Positions 1 to 9,016 of a stretch of 32,480 nucleotides of DNA are shown here, piece after piece. The DNA lies in assembly GCA_024276095.1 (NCBI GenBank), contig JAJRXW010000150.1, forward strand, positions 1 to 32,480. The letters are read 5' to 3'. Made by a program: the position numbers and the translations under genes. The DNA is from Gammaproteobacteria bacterium. Its GTDB lineage: Bacteria > Pseudomonadota > Gammaproteobacteria > Steroidobacterales > GCA-2729495. The notes beneath the pieces are model-generated. The model made no database searches and was not told the origin of the DNA. It was given only the letters and a program-made list of their open reading frames with translations. Numbering within the stretch: the first letter of the stretch is position 1; each line of letters begins with the position of its first letter.

Positions 1-327
1 CGCACCATCCTGAGCCTGTTCATGTTTCTGACTTTCACACTGGGATTCCTGTTCATAGGCCTGCAGGCGTATGAGTATGGTCACGCTTTCAACGACCTGA
101 ACCTGACGCTGAGCAGCGGAGTCTACGGCTCGACATTTTTCATGCTCACCGGTTTTCACGGCCTGCATGTCACGCTCGGTGCCATCATGCTGGTGGTGAT
201 CTGGATCAGGTGTCTGAAAGGGCACTTTACACCCGCCCGGCATTTTGCTTTCGAGGGTGTCGCCTGGTACTGGCACTTTGTCGATGTCGTCTGGCTGGGC
301 CTGTTTATTTTCGTGTACTGGATGTAA
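1..327 (+). CDS. coxC: Cytochrome c oxidase subunit III, C-terminal part (5' end outside window)
   Basis: This is the C-terminal part of subunit III of an aa3-type cytochrome c oxidase, an inner-membrane respiratory complex. The frame is open from the first base, so the gene begins upstream of the window. An internal Met at 22 is only a residue, not the start. The visible 108 residues hold the last transmembrane helices with the family motifs [12 protein letters not shown] and [17 protein letters not shown], and the protein ends at TAA exactly where subunit III normally ends. The genes that follow (DUF2909, surf1, a CXXXC protein, ctaA) are the usual oxidase assembly neighbours in gammaproteobacteria, which supports the call. 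The assignment is secure. Only the subtype of heme-copper oxidase cannot be settled from this fragment. Confidence 0.95.
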   Translation, partial: RTILSLFMFLTFTLGFLFIGLQAYEYGHAFNDLNLTLSSGVYGSTFFMLTGFHGLHVTLGAIMLVVIWIRCLKGHFTPARHFAFEGVAWYWHFVDVVWLGLFIFVYWM

Positions 328-347
328 AGGCCGGGGTAACCACGACA

Positions 348-371
348 GGGGGCAGGATAAAACCTGTCCCC
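348..371. terminator. Hairpin between convergent coxC and DUF2909 gene
   Basis: A nine-pair stem (GGGGGCAGG against CCTGTCCCC, with one G-T wobble) closes a six-base AT-rich loop, 20 bases after the coxC stop and 18 bases from the stop of the convergent DUF2909 gene. The position suits a shared terminator. No T-run follows on either strand, so intrinsic termination is uncertain. Confidence 0.35.
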
Positions 372-389
372 GCTTCGGCCCCGCCCCTG

Positions 390-605
390 CTACGGAGACG
401 GCATTATGCCGTGCGGTGTAATCATCCCGGTGAAATAGGCCACCATCAGCAGAATAAACAGAGCGACCGATAGTCCGATCCGGACAGTCAGGGCGGTCAC
501 CAGCCGGCTGGAATCCTGTTTGTCCCTGACCAGAAAAAACAGCCCGGACCCCAGGCTAATGACGATTGCCACCAATACGGCAATAATGAGCAATTTGATC
601 AGCAT
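390..605 (-). CDS. DUF2909 family small twin-transmembrane protein
   Basis: This is a 71-residue protein with two hydrophobic segments (about residues 3-24 and 40-60) separated by a short polar loop containing RDKQDSSRL. That matches the DUF2909 'twin transmembrane' family, which is typically about 70 residues and lies between coxC and surf1 in oxidase clusters of gammaproteobacteria. I chose the ATG at 605 because the extra upstream reading is polar, unlike the family, and would overlap surf1. The start lies only 18 bases from the divergent surf1 start, so the two genes must share or interleave promoter elements. The function is unknown; a role in oxidase biogenesis is inferred from location only. 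Confidence 0.75.
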   Translation of the reverse strand: MLIKLLIIAVLVAIVISLGSGLFFLVRDKQDSSRLVTALTVRIGLSVALFILLMVAYFTGMITPHGIMPSP

Positions 606-623
606 AGCGTCCCAAAATACCGC

Positions 624-1364
624 GTGAACAATATCAGGGCAAGATTCAGGCCACCGCTTTGGTCCACGGCGCTGCTGTTGGCACTGTGCACCCTGTTCGT
701 ATCGGCAGGCCTGTGGCAACTGGACCGGGCGAATCAGAAACGCGCATTATTTCGGGCGTTTGACCAGGCCGACCAGGGACCGCCACTGGACAGGCTGGTA
801 GATGACACCCTGGCCCTGCCATTCAGATATCGGCGTTTCAGCATTTCCGGCTACTACGACAACGAGCATCAGATACTGCTCGACAGCATGATTTACGAGG
901 GCCGGGCCGGATTCCAGGTACTGACGCCGCTGATCGGCGGAGAGAAGGCCATACTGGTCAACCGGGGATGGTTTCCTCAGTCGGCGGACCGGTCCAGGCT
1001 TCCGGACCTTTCGGTGGACTCGCAGAACCGGCAGGTTACCGGGCGCCTCGATCTGTTGCCCCGGTCCGGGTTCGCACTGGCCCCGGCAGAACAGGGCACA
1101 GATCAGGACCTGGCCCCGTGGCCAAGACGATTGTTGTTTCCCTCGGCACAGGAGATCGAGCAACATCTCGGCTATTCCGTATATCACTACCAGTTGCTGC
1201 TGTCGGAGAATGACCAGCCGGGCTTCATCAGGGACTGGCGTCCCGGCCTGTCGGGTTCCGAAAAGAATATAGGCTATGCAATTCAGTGGTTTTCGTTTAC
1301 TTTGGCCATCATTGTGATCTACGTGGTAATGAATTTTCGGCGCACCGGCAAAGGTGCCTCTTGA
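624..1364 (+). CDS. surf1: SURF1 family cytochrome oxidase biogenesis protein
   Basis: SURF1 proteins help insert heme a into subunit I of cytochrome c oxidase at the inner membrane. The 246-residue product has the family architecture: an N-terminal membrane helix (about 13-33) followed by GLWQLDRA, a periplasmic domain with VNRGWF at about 113-118, and a C-terminal membrane helix (about 218-238). The start is a GTG, supported because it places the first helix at the usual distance from the N-terminus. The stop codon overlaps the TTG start of the next gene (TTGA), suggesting translational coupling. The gene sits in the coxC-ctaA assembly cluster. Confidence in the family is high. Confidence 0.92.
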   Translation: MNNIRARFRPPLWSTALLLALCTLFVSAGLWQLDRANQKRALFRAFDQADQGPPLDRLVDDTLALPFRYRRFSISGYYDNEHQILLDSMIYEGRAGFQVLTPLIGGEKAILVNRGWFPQSADRSRLPDLSVDSQNRQVTGRLDLLPRSGFALAPAEQGTDQDLAPWPRRLLFPSAQEIEQHLGYSVYHYQLLLSENDQPGFIRDWRPGLSGSEKNIGYAIQWFSFTLAIIVIYVVMNFRRTGKGAS

Positions 1365-1936
1365 CGGGCTCCAGGCTGAAAGGACGCAGCACCCTGATCC
1401 TGGTGGCCGCGGCATTTCTGGGCCCCTTCGTGCTGGCGCTGATTCTCTTCAAGACGGACAGCAGCCTGATTCCGAGTACCACCACCGAGCATGGTGTGCT
1501 GATCGTTCCGCCACGCGCCCTGCCGAAGCTTGCCATGACGCCTGATGCACAATCCGGCCTGCTGCGCGGAAAGTGGTCCCTGCTCTATATTGGCCCCGCA
1601 GAGTGCGGAGATCCATGCCGTCAGTCGCTGCTGGAGACCCGCCAGGTGCGCCGTGCGCTGGGCAAGGAAATGGGTCGCGTACAGCGTATATTCTTCATCA
1701 CGCAGGGGCAGCCCGACGAAAGCAGCCTGAATCGCGAACACCCCGACATGATCGTTTTCGACCTTCAGCAACAAAGCGGGAAAGAACTGCTGGAGGCGGT
1801 CGGTGACGTTAGCGAAGGCGATATTCTCCTGTTGGACCCGCTCGGAAACCTGATGATGCGCTACGCTTCCGGCACCGGCATGAAGGGAATGCATGAAGAC
1901 CTGAAACGTTTACTGAAAATATCGCAAATTGGATAG
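1361..1936 (+). CDS. Membrane-anchored CXXXC protein of oxidase cluster (SCO/thioredoxin-like)
   Basis: This predicted 191-residue protein has one N-terminal membrane anchor (about 11-30) and a periplasmic domain. The segment LLYIGPAECGDPC carries a CXXXC pair (Cys82 and Cys86) in the position where SCO1/SenC copper chaperones have their copper-binding CXXXC. The later stretch QRIFFITQG and the LLLDPLGNLMMRY end also resemble a thioredoxin-like fold. Proteins of this kind are known as conserved unknowns between surf1 and ctaA in pseudomonad-type cox clusters. I chose the TTG at 1361 because it overlaps the surf1 stop and leaves a compact N-terminus. Longer in-frame starts would lie inside surf1. 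Copper delivery to the oxidase is an inference from the motif and neighbours. Confidence 0.72.
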   Translation: MTGSRLKGRSTLILVAAAFLGPFVLALILFKTDSSLIPSTTTEHGVLIVPPRALPKLAMTPDAQSGLLRGKWSLLYIGPAECGDPCRQSLLETRQVRRALGKEMGRVQRIFFITQGQPDESSLNREHPDMIVFDLQQQSGKELLEAVGDVSEGDILLLDPLGNLMMRYASGTGMKGMHEDLKRLLKISQIG

Positions 1937-1943
1937 ATGAAAG

Positions 1944-2951
1944 ATGGTTAGTTGGTATACACGGTTACTCTATGTGGCGACCATCCTCGCCTTGATTGTT
2001 GTTGTCATGGGCGCATGGGTCCGGCTTTCCGATGCAGGGCTGGGATGCCCGGACTGGCCGGGCTGCTATGGATCGCTCATTGTCCCAAAGACAGCGGATC
2101 ATGTCGGAGAAGAGCACAAGGCGCTGCTTGAACGACCGCTGGAAACGGCCAAGGCATGGAAGGAAATGATCCATCGATATGCCGCCTCTACGCTGGGCTT
2201 TGTGGTCATATTGATCGCCGCACTGGCTTGGCTGAACCGGCGCCAGCCCGGGCAACCCGTGGCGCTGCCCATATTCCTGCTTGGCCTGATCATTTTCCAG
2301 GGCCTGCTCGGTATGTGGACCGTTACCCTGCTGGTCAAACCCGTGATCGTGATGGCACATCTTCTCGGCGGCCTCGGCACACTGGCGCTGTGTTTCTGGT
2401 TACTGCTTGAAACGCGGCGAAACACCGCGCAAAGAATCGATACCCGCTCGCACCGGGCCCCGGCGCTGGCTGTTGCCGGGCTGATCGTGCTGGTCTTGCA
2501 GATCGCCCTGGGCGGCTGGACCAGTTCGAACTACGCTGCACTGGCCTGCCCGGACCTGCCCACCTGTAACGGTCAGTGGTGGCCGTCGGAGGCAAACTTT
2601 GCCGAAGGCTTTGTGCTGTGGCGCGGCCTGGGCGTCGATTATGAGTTTGGCGTTCTGGATGCACCGTCCAGGGTCGCCATTCACATTACGCACCGAATTG
2701 GCGCTGTGGTCACGCTGCTGTTTCTTGCCTGCATCGGCATGTTCTACCGGCGCCGGGCAAAAACCGATGCAAGCCGGCGGGCCGGCACCTATATGATGAT
2801 CCTGCTGGCCCTGCAGTTTTCGCTGGGTGTGAGCGTGGTCTGGTTCGGCCTGCCCCTGGTGCTGGCAACGGCACACAATGGCGTGGCCGCCCTGCTTTTG
2901 CTCTCAATGGTCAATCTGAATCACGGCCTTTCCCTGGAACCGGGCTCCTGA
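1944..2951 (+). CDS. ctaA: Heme A synthase (COX15/CtaA family)
   Basis: Heme A synthase oxidises the C8 methyl of heme O to a formyl group, giving the heme A needed by aa3 oxidase. The 335-residue, multi-helix membrane protein shows the family landmarks: GCPDWPGC near 34-41, HRYAAS (His77), MAHLLGG (His139), CPDLPTC (202-208), HITHRIGA (His250) and AHNGVAALLL (His311). The four histidines are the expected heme ligands, and the paired cysteines match the bacterial loop disulfide motif. The gene starts 7 bases after the CXXXC protein gene and is likely co-transcribed with it. The heme O synthase gene (ctaB/cyoE) that often follows is not present in the window. Confidence 0.95.
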   Translation: MVSWYTRLLYVATILALIVVVMGAWVRLSDAGLGCPDWPGCYGSLIVPKTADHVGEEHKALLERPLETAKAWKEMIHRYAASTLGFVVILIAALAWLNRRQPGQPVALPIFLLGLIIFQGLLGMWTVTLLVKPVIVMAHLLGGLGTLALCFWLLLETRRNTAQRIDTRSHRAPALAVAGLIVLVLQIALGGWTSSNYAALACPDLPTCNGQWWPSEANFAEGFVLWRGLGVDYEFGVLDAPSRVAIHITHRIGAVVTLLFLACIGMFYRRRAKTDASRRAGTYMMILLALQFSLGVSVVWFGLPLVLATAHNGVAALLLLSMVNLNHGLSLEPGS

Positions 2952-2969
2952 CCATGCCCACCGGCTGAC

Positions 2970-3965
2970 ATGTCGAAAAACAATCTTATGATCCTGGCGG
3001 CGACGGGCCTGCTGGGCATGCTGCTGTATGTCGTACTGGGGATTGTCGGCCAGGTTCCCGTGCCCACCGGAAAAACCTCCGTGCAACAGCCCTCTTTTGC
3101 CGCCGGCAGCCACTCGCCGGAGCAGACCGCCCGGGACAGCGGTACTGCCGGCCAGGACGCCATGCCGAAGTACGAGCATTTTTCCGGGCTTCTTGCGGAT
3201 AAGGGACTCGATGCCGCCCGGGCAATCGAGCAGTATGCACAGTGGCGACAGCAACGGGGATTTCTGGGTGCAGATCCGCTGCTGGGCATCCGTTACGATC
3301 AGGCGCCGGCCCGTTATTATGAGGATCTCGACGATGCAGCGCTCGAGACCGCGGCGATCGGCAAGGAACCAGGTGCCATACAGGAACTCGCCGCCCGAAG
3401 CGTCGCCACCGATACAGTGAAAACGATCGAGAAGTATCGCGAAGCGGCGTCACTGGGTTCGACCTATGCCCTGCTGCAGATTGGCTGGCTGATGGACACA
3501 TTCGCCACGATGGACCAGGGCAGGGCGACTGCGAACGGGAGCTACGACGGGCAGTTGACACGATTGAAATCGTTCTCGGCGAATGGAAACCTGAAGCAGG
3601 AGGCGCTCTCCTGGACGCTTGCCGCAATTCGCGACGGCGGTGCTGCAATTGCCCGGGCCGATGTGCTGGGCTGGGTTGAAGCAACCGTGGCGAACCTCGA
3701 TGCCGAGGCAGTCACCGCCGCATGTGCACAATCGATCGATATCATGATCCGGACAGGATCGTCACGGCGGGCGCAGGGGCGCCCACCGCTTTCCATTGAA
3801 CCGCCGCCGGTATTTCTGAGGCCTGCCGACCTGTATGATCGGCTGCCTTGCGGGAATTCAGTGAATCCGCTTGAACCGCTGGTCAGTGCCGAGGAATGTG
3901 TCGTTGCTTCGGTGCTCACTGTCCGGGCCGAGCCCCGTCAGTTGTGGATATGCAAAGCACTATAG
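2970..3965 (+). CDS. Unrecognised protein with N-terminal membrane anchor
   Basis: I do not recognise the family of this 331-residue protein. It begins with a short basic stretch and one hydrophobic segment (about 7-28), then a Ser/Thr/Gln-rich linker (about 30-65). A soluble, mostly alpha-helical domain follows. The stretch KYREAASLGSTYALLQIGWL at about 155-174 looks like one Sel1/TPR-type helical repeat, but I cannot find a clear series. The C-terminal third has a few cysteines (CGNSVNP, EECVV, WICKAL). It therefore probably lies in the periplasm, anchored to the inner membrane. It starts 18 bases after ctaA and ends 21 bases before uvrD, so it may be read with either. I see no clear ribosome-binding site. 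Confidence 0.6.
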   Translation: MSKNNLMILAATGLLGMLLYVVLGIVGQVPVPTGKTSVQQPSFAAGSHSPEQTARDSGTAGQDAMPKYEHFSGLLADKGLDAARAIEQYAQWRQQRGFLGADPLLGIRYDQAPARYYEDLDDAALETAAIGKEPGAIQELAARSVATDTVKTIEKYREAASLGSTYALLQIGWLMDTFATMDQGRATANGSYDGQLTRLKSFSANGNLKQEALSWTLAAIRDGGAAIARADVLGWVEATVANLDAEAVTAACAQSIDIMIRTGSSRRAQGRPPLSIEPPPVFLRPADLYDRLPCGNSVNPLEPLVSAEECVVASVLTVRAEPRQLWICKAL

Positions 3966-3986
3966 AACAAACAGCCGGGACGAATC

Positions 3987-6140
3987 GTGGACGTCACATC
4001 GATTATAGAACCGCTTAACGACGCCCAGCGCGAGGCGGTCACAGCACCCAGCGCACCGCTGCTGGTGGTTGCCGGCGCCGGCAGCGGCAAGACCCGGGTG
4101 CTGGTACATCGGGTGGCGTGGCTCCTGCAGGTCGAGAATGTCTCCCCCCTTGGAATTCTTGCAGTTACTTTCACCAACAAGGCCGCAGCGGAAATGCGCG
4201 GCCGGATCGAGAGCCTGCTTGGCCTGCCGGTCAGCAATCTCTGGATCGGGACTTTTCACGGGCTGGCGCATCGTTTGTTGCGCAAGCACTGGCGGGAAGC
4301 CGGCCTGCCGCAGTCCTTCCAGATCATCGATTCGGATGATCAGCAGCGGCTGATTCGGCGCATGCTGAAAAACATGGAGGTGGACGACTCGGTCTGGATA
4401 CCGCGTGAAGTTCAGTGGTTTATCAACAACCAGAAAGACGAAGGCCTGCGCCCCGACGATATCCGGGATCAGGGCGACCAGAACCGGCGCGAGCTGATTC
4501 ATTTCTACCGAAGCTACCAGGAAATCTGCGAACACTCCGGGCTGGTCGATTTTGCAGAGCTGCTGCTGCGATCCCTTGAACTGTGGATCAATAACCCGGC
4601 TGTCCTGGAGCGCTATCAGCGGCGCTTCGGTCACTTGCTGGTCGACGAATTCCAGGATACCAATGCCGTACAGTACGAATGGCTGCGGCGACTGGCGGGA
4701 GACAGCGGTATTCCTTTTGCGGTGGGGGATGACGATCAGTCCATATACCGCTGGCGGGGCGCCAGAGTCGAAAACCTGCAGAAGTTCCGCAGGCATTTCC
4801 CCGGCGCCCACACCGTCAAGCTGGAACAAAACTACCGGTCTACCGCCACCATTCTCAAAGCCGCCAATGCCATCATCGAGAACAACAGCTCCCGGATGAA
4901 AAAAAAGCTCTGGACCGCCGGCAGCGAAGGAGAGCCGATTCGTATCTACAGCGCCTATAACGAGCGCGATGAAGCGGATTTTATTATCGGCAGAATCCAG
5001 GAAGGGCAGAATCAGGGCGCTGCACGCAGTGATATCGCCATATTATACCGGTCCAATGCCCAGTCCCGGGTTTTTGAAGAGGCGCTGCTGCGAAACAATA
5101 TTCCTTACCGCGTATTCGGTGGCCAGCGGTTCTTCGAGCGGGCGGAAATCAAGGACGCTTTGGCCTACCTGAGACTGATCGCCAGCCGGGACGACGATGC
5201 TTCATTCGAGCGGGTGGTCAACCTGCCTACCCGCGGGATCGGCGCGCGCACGGTCGATATCATCCGTCAGTATGCGCGCGCCAATGCAATTTCCATGTGG
5301 CAGGCGGCGAGAACGGCGGCGGGCGGCCAGCTTTCGGGCCGGGCCGCCAACGCAGCAGGTGCTTTTTTGCAGCTGATCGAGATGCTTGACCGTGACACCG
5401 GTGATATGGCCCTGCATGAGCAGGTCGATCATGCCATCCAGAACAGCGGCCTGATTCCGCACTATCGCAAACAGACCAGAGATCGCGCCGAAGCGCGTAT
5501 CGAGAACCTCGAAGAACTGGTCAGTGCCGCGCGGGGATTCGAGCCCGACGAAGAGGACAGCCTGCCGCCACTGGAGGCTTTTTTGTCCAATGCCGTACTG
5601 GAGTCGGGGGAAGCACAGGCCGATGACTGGGAAGACTGTGTGCAGCTGATGACCCTGCATACTGCAAAAGGCCTTGAGTTCCCTGTTGTGATCATTACCG
5701 GCATGGAAGACGGTCTGTTCCCTCACAGCCGCTCACTCAATGACCCGGATGGGCTGGAGGAATAACGGCGGCTTTGCTACGTCGGGGCCACCCGGGCAAT
5801 GAGCGAGCTGTACCTGACCTATGCCGAACAGCGGCGGCTGCACGGGATCGACAGTTTCAGGCAGCCGTCCCGCTTTATCAGGGAAATCCCGGACGAGCTG
5901 GTCGAGGAGATCCGGCCGCAAATCAAGGTATCTCGACCGGTCTATCGACAAGCGGTGCCGACCGTTGCAGAATCTGCCGGTAGCGTGAAGCTGGGCCAGC
6001 GCGTACGGCACAAGAAATTCGGCGATGGCGTGGTACTTAACTGCGAGGGGTCCGGTGCCCACGAGCGTGTTCAGGTGAACTTTGAAACAGAAGGCACAAA
6101 GTGGCTGGTAATGTCCTACGCCAATCTCGACCTGATGTAA
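3987..6140 (+). pseudogene. uvrD: DNA helicase II UvrD, interrupted by an in-frame TAA
   Basis: UvrD is the superfamily 1 3'-5' helicase of nucleotide-excision and mismatch repair. The reading frame matches E. coli UvrD from end to end (718 codons including the stop): Walker A GAGSGKT (30-36), TFTNKAAAEM, LLVDEFQDT (217-225), VGDDDQSIYRWRGA (246-259), EQNYRST and LHTAKGLEFP. The C-terminal RNA-polymerase-binding domain is also present (LGQRVRHKKFGDG). Codon 593 (5763-5765) is TAA. Homologues read LEEERRL.YVG.TRA; here it is LEE-stop-RRLCYVGATRA, so one base change from GAA explains it. The 592-residue product would lack motif VI with its catalytic Arg603 and the whole C-terminus, so it should not unwind DNA. 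No decay is seen beyond the stop, so the change is recent or a sequence error. The GTG start is set by the homologous N-terminus (MDV..I..LND.QREAV). Confidence 0.9.
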
Positions 6141-6171
6141 CCGGTCGACGACGAATGACAGGTAACCGTTA

Positions 6172-7545
6172 ATGAGAATTCTTATTCTGGGCGCCGGACA
6201 GGTCGGATCTACCGCTGCATACAGCCTGGCGCGCGAAGAAGCCAACGAAGTCACCATTGTCGACGCCGACCCCGGCGCACTGCGCGATCTGCAGGACCGG
6301 CTCGATGTACGTACGGTGGTCGGCCACGCGGCGCATCCGGACGTGCTGGAACGCGCCGGAGCAAAAACCGCCGATATGATCATCGCGCTGACCGACAGCG
6401 ATGAAGTCAACATGGTGGCCTGCCAGGTAGCCTTTACCATTTTTCACACCCCGCTGAAGATCGCCCGCGTCAGGGCGTCGGAATATACCCGTACCGACAC
6501 GCTGTTCATGCAGGAAGCACTGCCCGTGGACGTATGTATCAACCCCGAGCAGCTGGTGACCGAGTACATCGAGCGGCTGGTTCACTATCCCGGGGCATTC
6601 CAGGTACTCGATTTCGCGGACGGTGCTGTGCGGCTGGTCGGCGCCAGGGCGCACAGCGCGGGGCTGCTGGTGGGACAGCAGATCAAGGCGCTCAAGGAAC
6701 ACATCCCCGGCACAGAAACGCGAATCGCGGCGATTTACCGGGGTGACAAAAGCATTCTCCCCAAGGGCGATACCCTGATCCAGGAAGATGACCAGGTATT
6801 TTTCATCGCCGCCCGTTCGGATATTCGCCTGGTAATGAGCGAGATGAGGAAACTCGAAGACCCGGTGCGTCATGTGGTCATTGCCGGGGGCGGTAATATC
6901 GGCCTGCGGCTCGCCAGTGCGCTCGAGCAGACCAACCAGGTCAAGATTATCGAGCGCTCCAAGGAACGCGCCCAGACGATATCCGAGCGGCTCGGCAGAG
7001 CCATCGTTCTGCACGGAGATGCGGCGGACGAAGAGTTGCTGCTGGAAGAAAATATCGACAGGACCGATATTTTCATCGCGGTAACCAATTCCGAGGAGGC
7101 CAATATCCTGTCGGCCATGGTGGCCAAGCGCATGGGCTGCAAGAAGGTCATGGCCCTGGTAACCCGGCCGTCCTACGTGGAACTGGTGGAAAGCGGCTCG
7201 ATCGATGTCGCCATATCGCCCCAGCAGATCACGATCGGTTCTTTGCTGGCTCATGTACGCAAGGGAGATGTCGTCAAGGTACACTCGCTGCGCCGTGGCC
7301 GGGCCGAGGCAATCGAGGCCATTGCGCATGGCGACGAGAAAAGTTCCCGGGTGGTCGGCAAGCGTATTGACGAGATCCCCCTGCCGCCGGGAACAAGTAT
7401 CAACATCATCATCCGGGGCGAACAGGTAAGACAGGCACATCACGACACGGTCGTCGAAGCGAACGATCATGTGATTCTATTCATGACGGACAGGCGCCAT
7501 ATCGATGAAGTAGAACGATTGTTCCAGACCGACGTAACGTTCTGA
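6172..7545 (+). CDS. trkA: Trk potassium uptake system, NAD-binding regulatory protein TrkA
   Basis: TrkA is the cytoplasmic gating ring that binds NAD(H)/nucleotides and controls the TrkH channel. At 457 residues it is the normal two-unit length. The first Rossmann fold starts at residue 3 with GAGQVG (7-12) and an acidic VDAD at the end of the second strand. The second Rossmann fold has GGGNIG (239-244) and IIERSKER. Each is followed by a TrkA-C type domain (VRLVGARAHSAGLLVG and VVKVHSLRRGRAEAIE). The gene lies 31 bases after uvrD and 19 bases before trkH, so trkA-trkH form an operon. A modest AGGT Shine-Dalgarno precedes the ATG. Confidence 0.96.
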   Translation: MRILILGAGQVGSTAAYSLAREEANEVTIVDADPGALRDLQDRLDVRTVVGHAAHPDVLERAGAKTADMIIALTDSDEVNMVACQVAFTIFHTPLKIARVRASEYTRTDTLFMQEALPVDVCINPEQLVTEYIERLVHYPGAFQVLDFADGAVRLVGARAHSAGLLVGQQIKALKEHIPGTETRIAAIYRGDKSILPKGDTLIQEDDQVFFIAARSDIRLVMSEMRKLEDPVRHVVIAGGGNIGLRLASALEQTNQVKIIERSKERAQTISERLGRAIVLHGDAADEELLLEENIDRTDIFIAVTNSEEANILSAMVAKRMGCKKVMALVTRPSYVELVESGSIDVAISPQQITIGSLLAHVRKGDVVKVHSLRRGRAEAIEAIAHGDEKSSRVVGKRIDEIPLPPGTSINIIIRGEQVRQAHHDTVVEANDHVILFMTDRRHIDEVERLFQTDVTF

Positions 7546-7564
7546 ACAGCGCCCGACAGAACCC

Positions 7565-9016
7565 ATGCACATATCGGTAGTTCAGCGCATCCTGGGGTTA
7601 TTGCTGATGCTGTTCAGCACCACCATGCTGCCGCCGGTGCTGGTCTCTTTTATCTTCCAGGACGGCTCCGAACAGGCTTTTCTTTCAGGGTTTGCAATCA
7701 CGCTGCTGTCCGGACTGCTGATCTGGCTTCCGGTGCGCCATGAAAAGCGGGATCTTCGGCTGCGGGACGGGTTCCTGGTCGTCGCGGCGTTCTGGGTCGT
7801 GCTGGGCAGTTTCGGCGCGGCCCCGCTGATCTTCTCCGAGCAGCCCTCGATGTCGCTGACCGATGCGGTGTTCGAATCGGTCTCCGGGCTGACCACGACC
7901 GGAGCTACGGTGCTCACCGGCCTGGACACGCTGCCAAAGGCCATTCTCTACTACCGGCAACAACTCCAGTGGCTCGGGGGAATGGGCATTATCGTGCTCG
8001 CCGTCGCGGTACTGCCCATGCTGGGGGTCGGCGGCATGCAGCTGTATCGCGCCGAAACGCCCGGGCCGGTCAAGGACGGCAAGCTGACGCCGAGAATCGC
8101 AGAAACAGCCAAGGCACTGTGGTACATCTATTTTTCGCTGACATTGTTGTGCGCCCTGGCTTACTGGGCGGCCGGCATGAGCCTGTTCGATGCCATTTGC
8201 CATTCATTCTCAACCATAGCGATCGGCGGCTTCTCGACACATGACGCCAGCATGGCGTATTTCAACAGTTCCATGATCGACATGATTGCTGTCGTGTTCA
8301 TGGTGCTGGCCGGCATCAATTTTTCACTTCATTTTCTCGGCTGGCGCAGCGCTACGTTCCGGCATTATGTAGAGGACCCCGAGTTCCGGGCCTATATGAA
8401 CATTCTCGGCACCCTGGTCATCGTCGTGCTGCTCTACCTGTATGTTGAAAACACCTACGATACTTTTTCCGATACGGCGATCAATGGCCTGTTCCAGGTA
8501 GTCTCCATCGCCACGACAACCGGTTTTACCACAACTGATTTTTCCGCCTGGCCGGGGGCTCTGCCGGTTTTACTGCTGTTTTCCAGCTTCATCGGCGGCT
8601 GTGCCGGGTCCACTGCCGGTGGCATGAAAGTTATTCGCTGTCTGTTGCTGTTCAAACAGGGCCGGCGAGAAATACGGCGCCTGGTGCATCCCAATGCCGA
8701 AATGCCGGTCAAACTCGGAACCATGGCGGTATCGCAGCGGGTGGTCGACGCGGTCTGGGGATTTTTTGCCGTCTACGTCGTGCTGTTCACCGCCATGATG
8801 ATCATTCTGCTCGCTACCGGGCTGGACCAGGTCACCGCCTTTTCCGCGATTGCCGCCAGCCTGAACAACCTCGGCCCCGGACTGGGCGAAGTCTCCCAGG
8901 GCTTCGGCAGCATGGATAATGTCACCAAGTGGGTCTGTACGGGGGCCATGCTGCTCGGGAGGCTGGAAATCTTTACTCTGCTGGTGCTCGTCTCCAGCAC
9001 GTTCTGGCGAAATTGA
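7565..9016 (+). CDS. trkH: Trk/TrkH-type potassium channel subunit
   Basis: This is the membrane subunit of the low-affinity K+ uptake system. The 483-residue protein has the four membrane-pore-membrane repeats of the family, with selectivity-filter loops recognisable as SGLTTTGATV, TIAIGGFSTHD, IATTTGFTTTDF and ASLNNLGPGLG. The C-terminus VLVSSTFWRN corresponds to the usual short end with a conserved FW. It follows trkA by 19 bases, and its TGA stop overlaps a TTG that probably starts dctQ. TrkH versus the closely related TrkI/TrkG cannot be distinguished here. Confidence 0.95.
   Translation: MHISVVQRILGLLLMLFSTTMLPPVLVSFIFQDGSEQAFLSGFAITLLSGLLIWLPVRHEKRDLRLRDGFLVVAAFWVVLGSFGAAPLIFSEQPSMSLTDAVFESVSGLTTTGATVLTGLDTLPKAILYYRQQLQWLGGMGIIVLAVAVLPMLGVGGMQLYRAETPGPVKDGKLTPRIAETAKALWYIYFSLTLLCALAYWAAGMSLFDAICHSFSTIAIGGFSTHDASMAYFNSSMIDMIAVVFMVLAGINFSLHFLGWRSATFRHYVEDPEFRAYMNILGTLVIVVLLYLYVENTYDTFSDTAINGLFQVVSIATTTGFTTTDFSAWPGALPVLLLFSSFIGGCAGSTAGGMKVIRCLLLFKQGRREIRRLVHPNAEMPVKLGTMAVSQRVVDAVWGFFAVYVVLFTAMMIILLATGLDQVTAFSAIAASLNNLGPGLGEVSQGFGSMDNVTKWVCTGAMLLGRLEIFTLLVLVSSTFWRN

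Noticed and set aside
5763-5765. TAA in uvrD read as evidence of a variant genetic code (TAA = Glu)
   Set aside because: Many intact genes in the window end with TAA at the expected family C-terminus, including uvrD itself, so TAA works as a stop here.
6169-7470. Open frame of 433 codons on the minus strand opposite trkA
   Set aside because: trkA on the plus strand is unmistakable by motif and length; the antisense frame has no recognisable domain.
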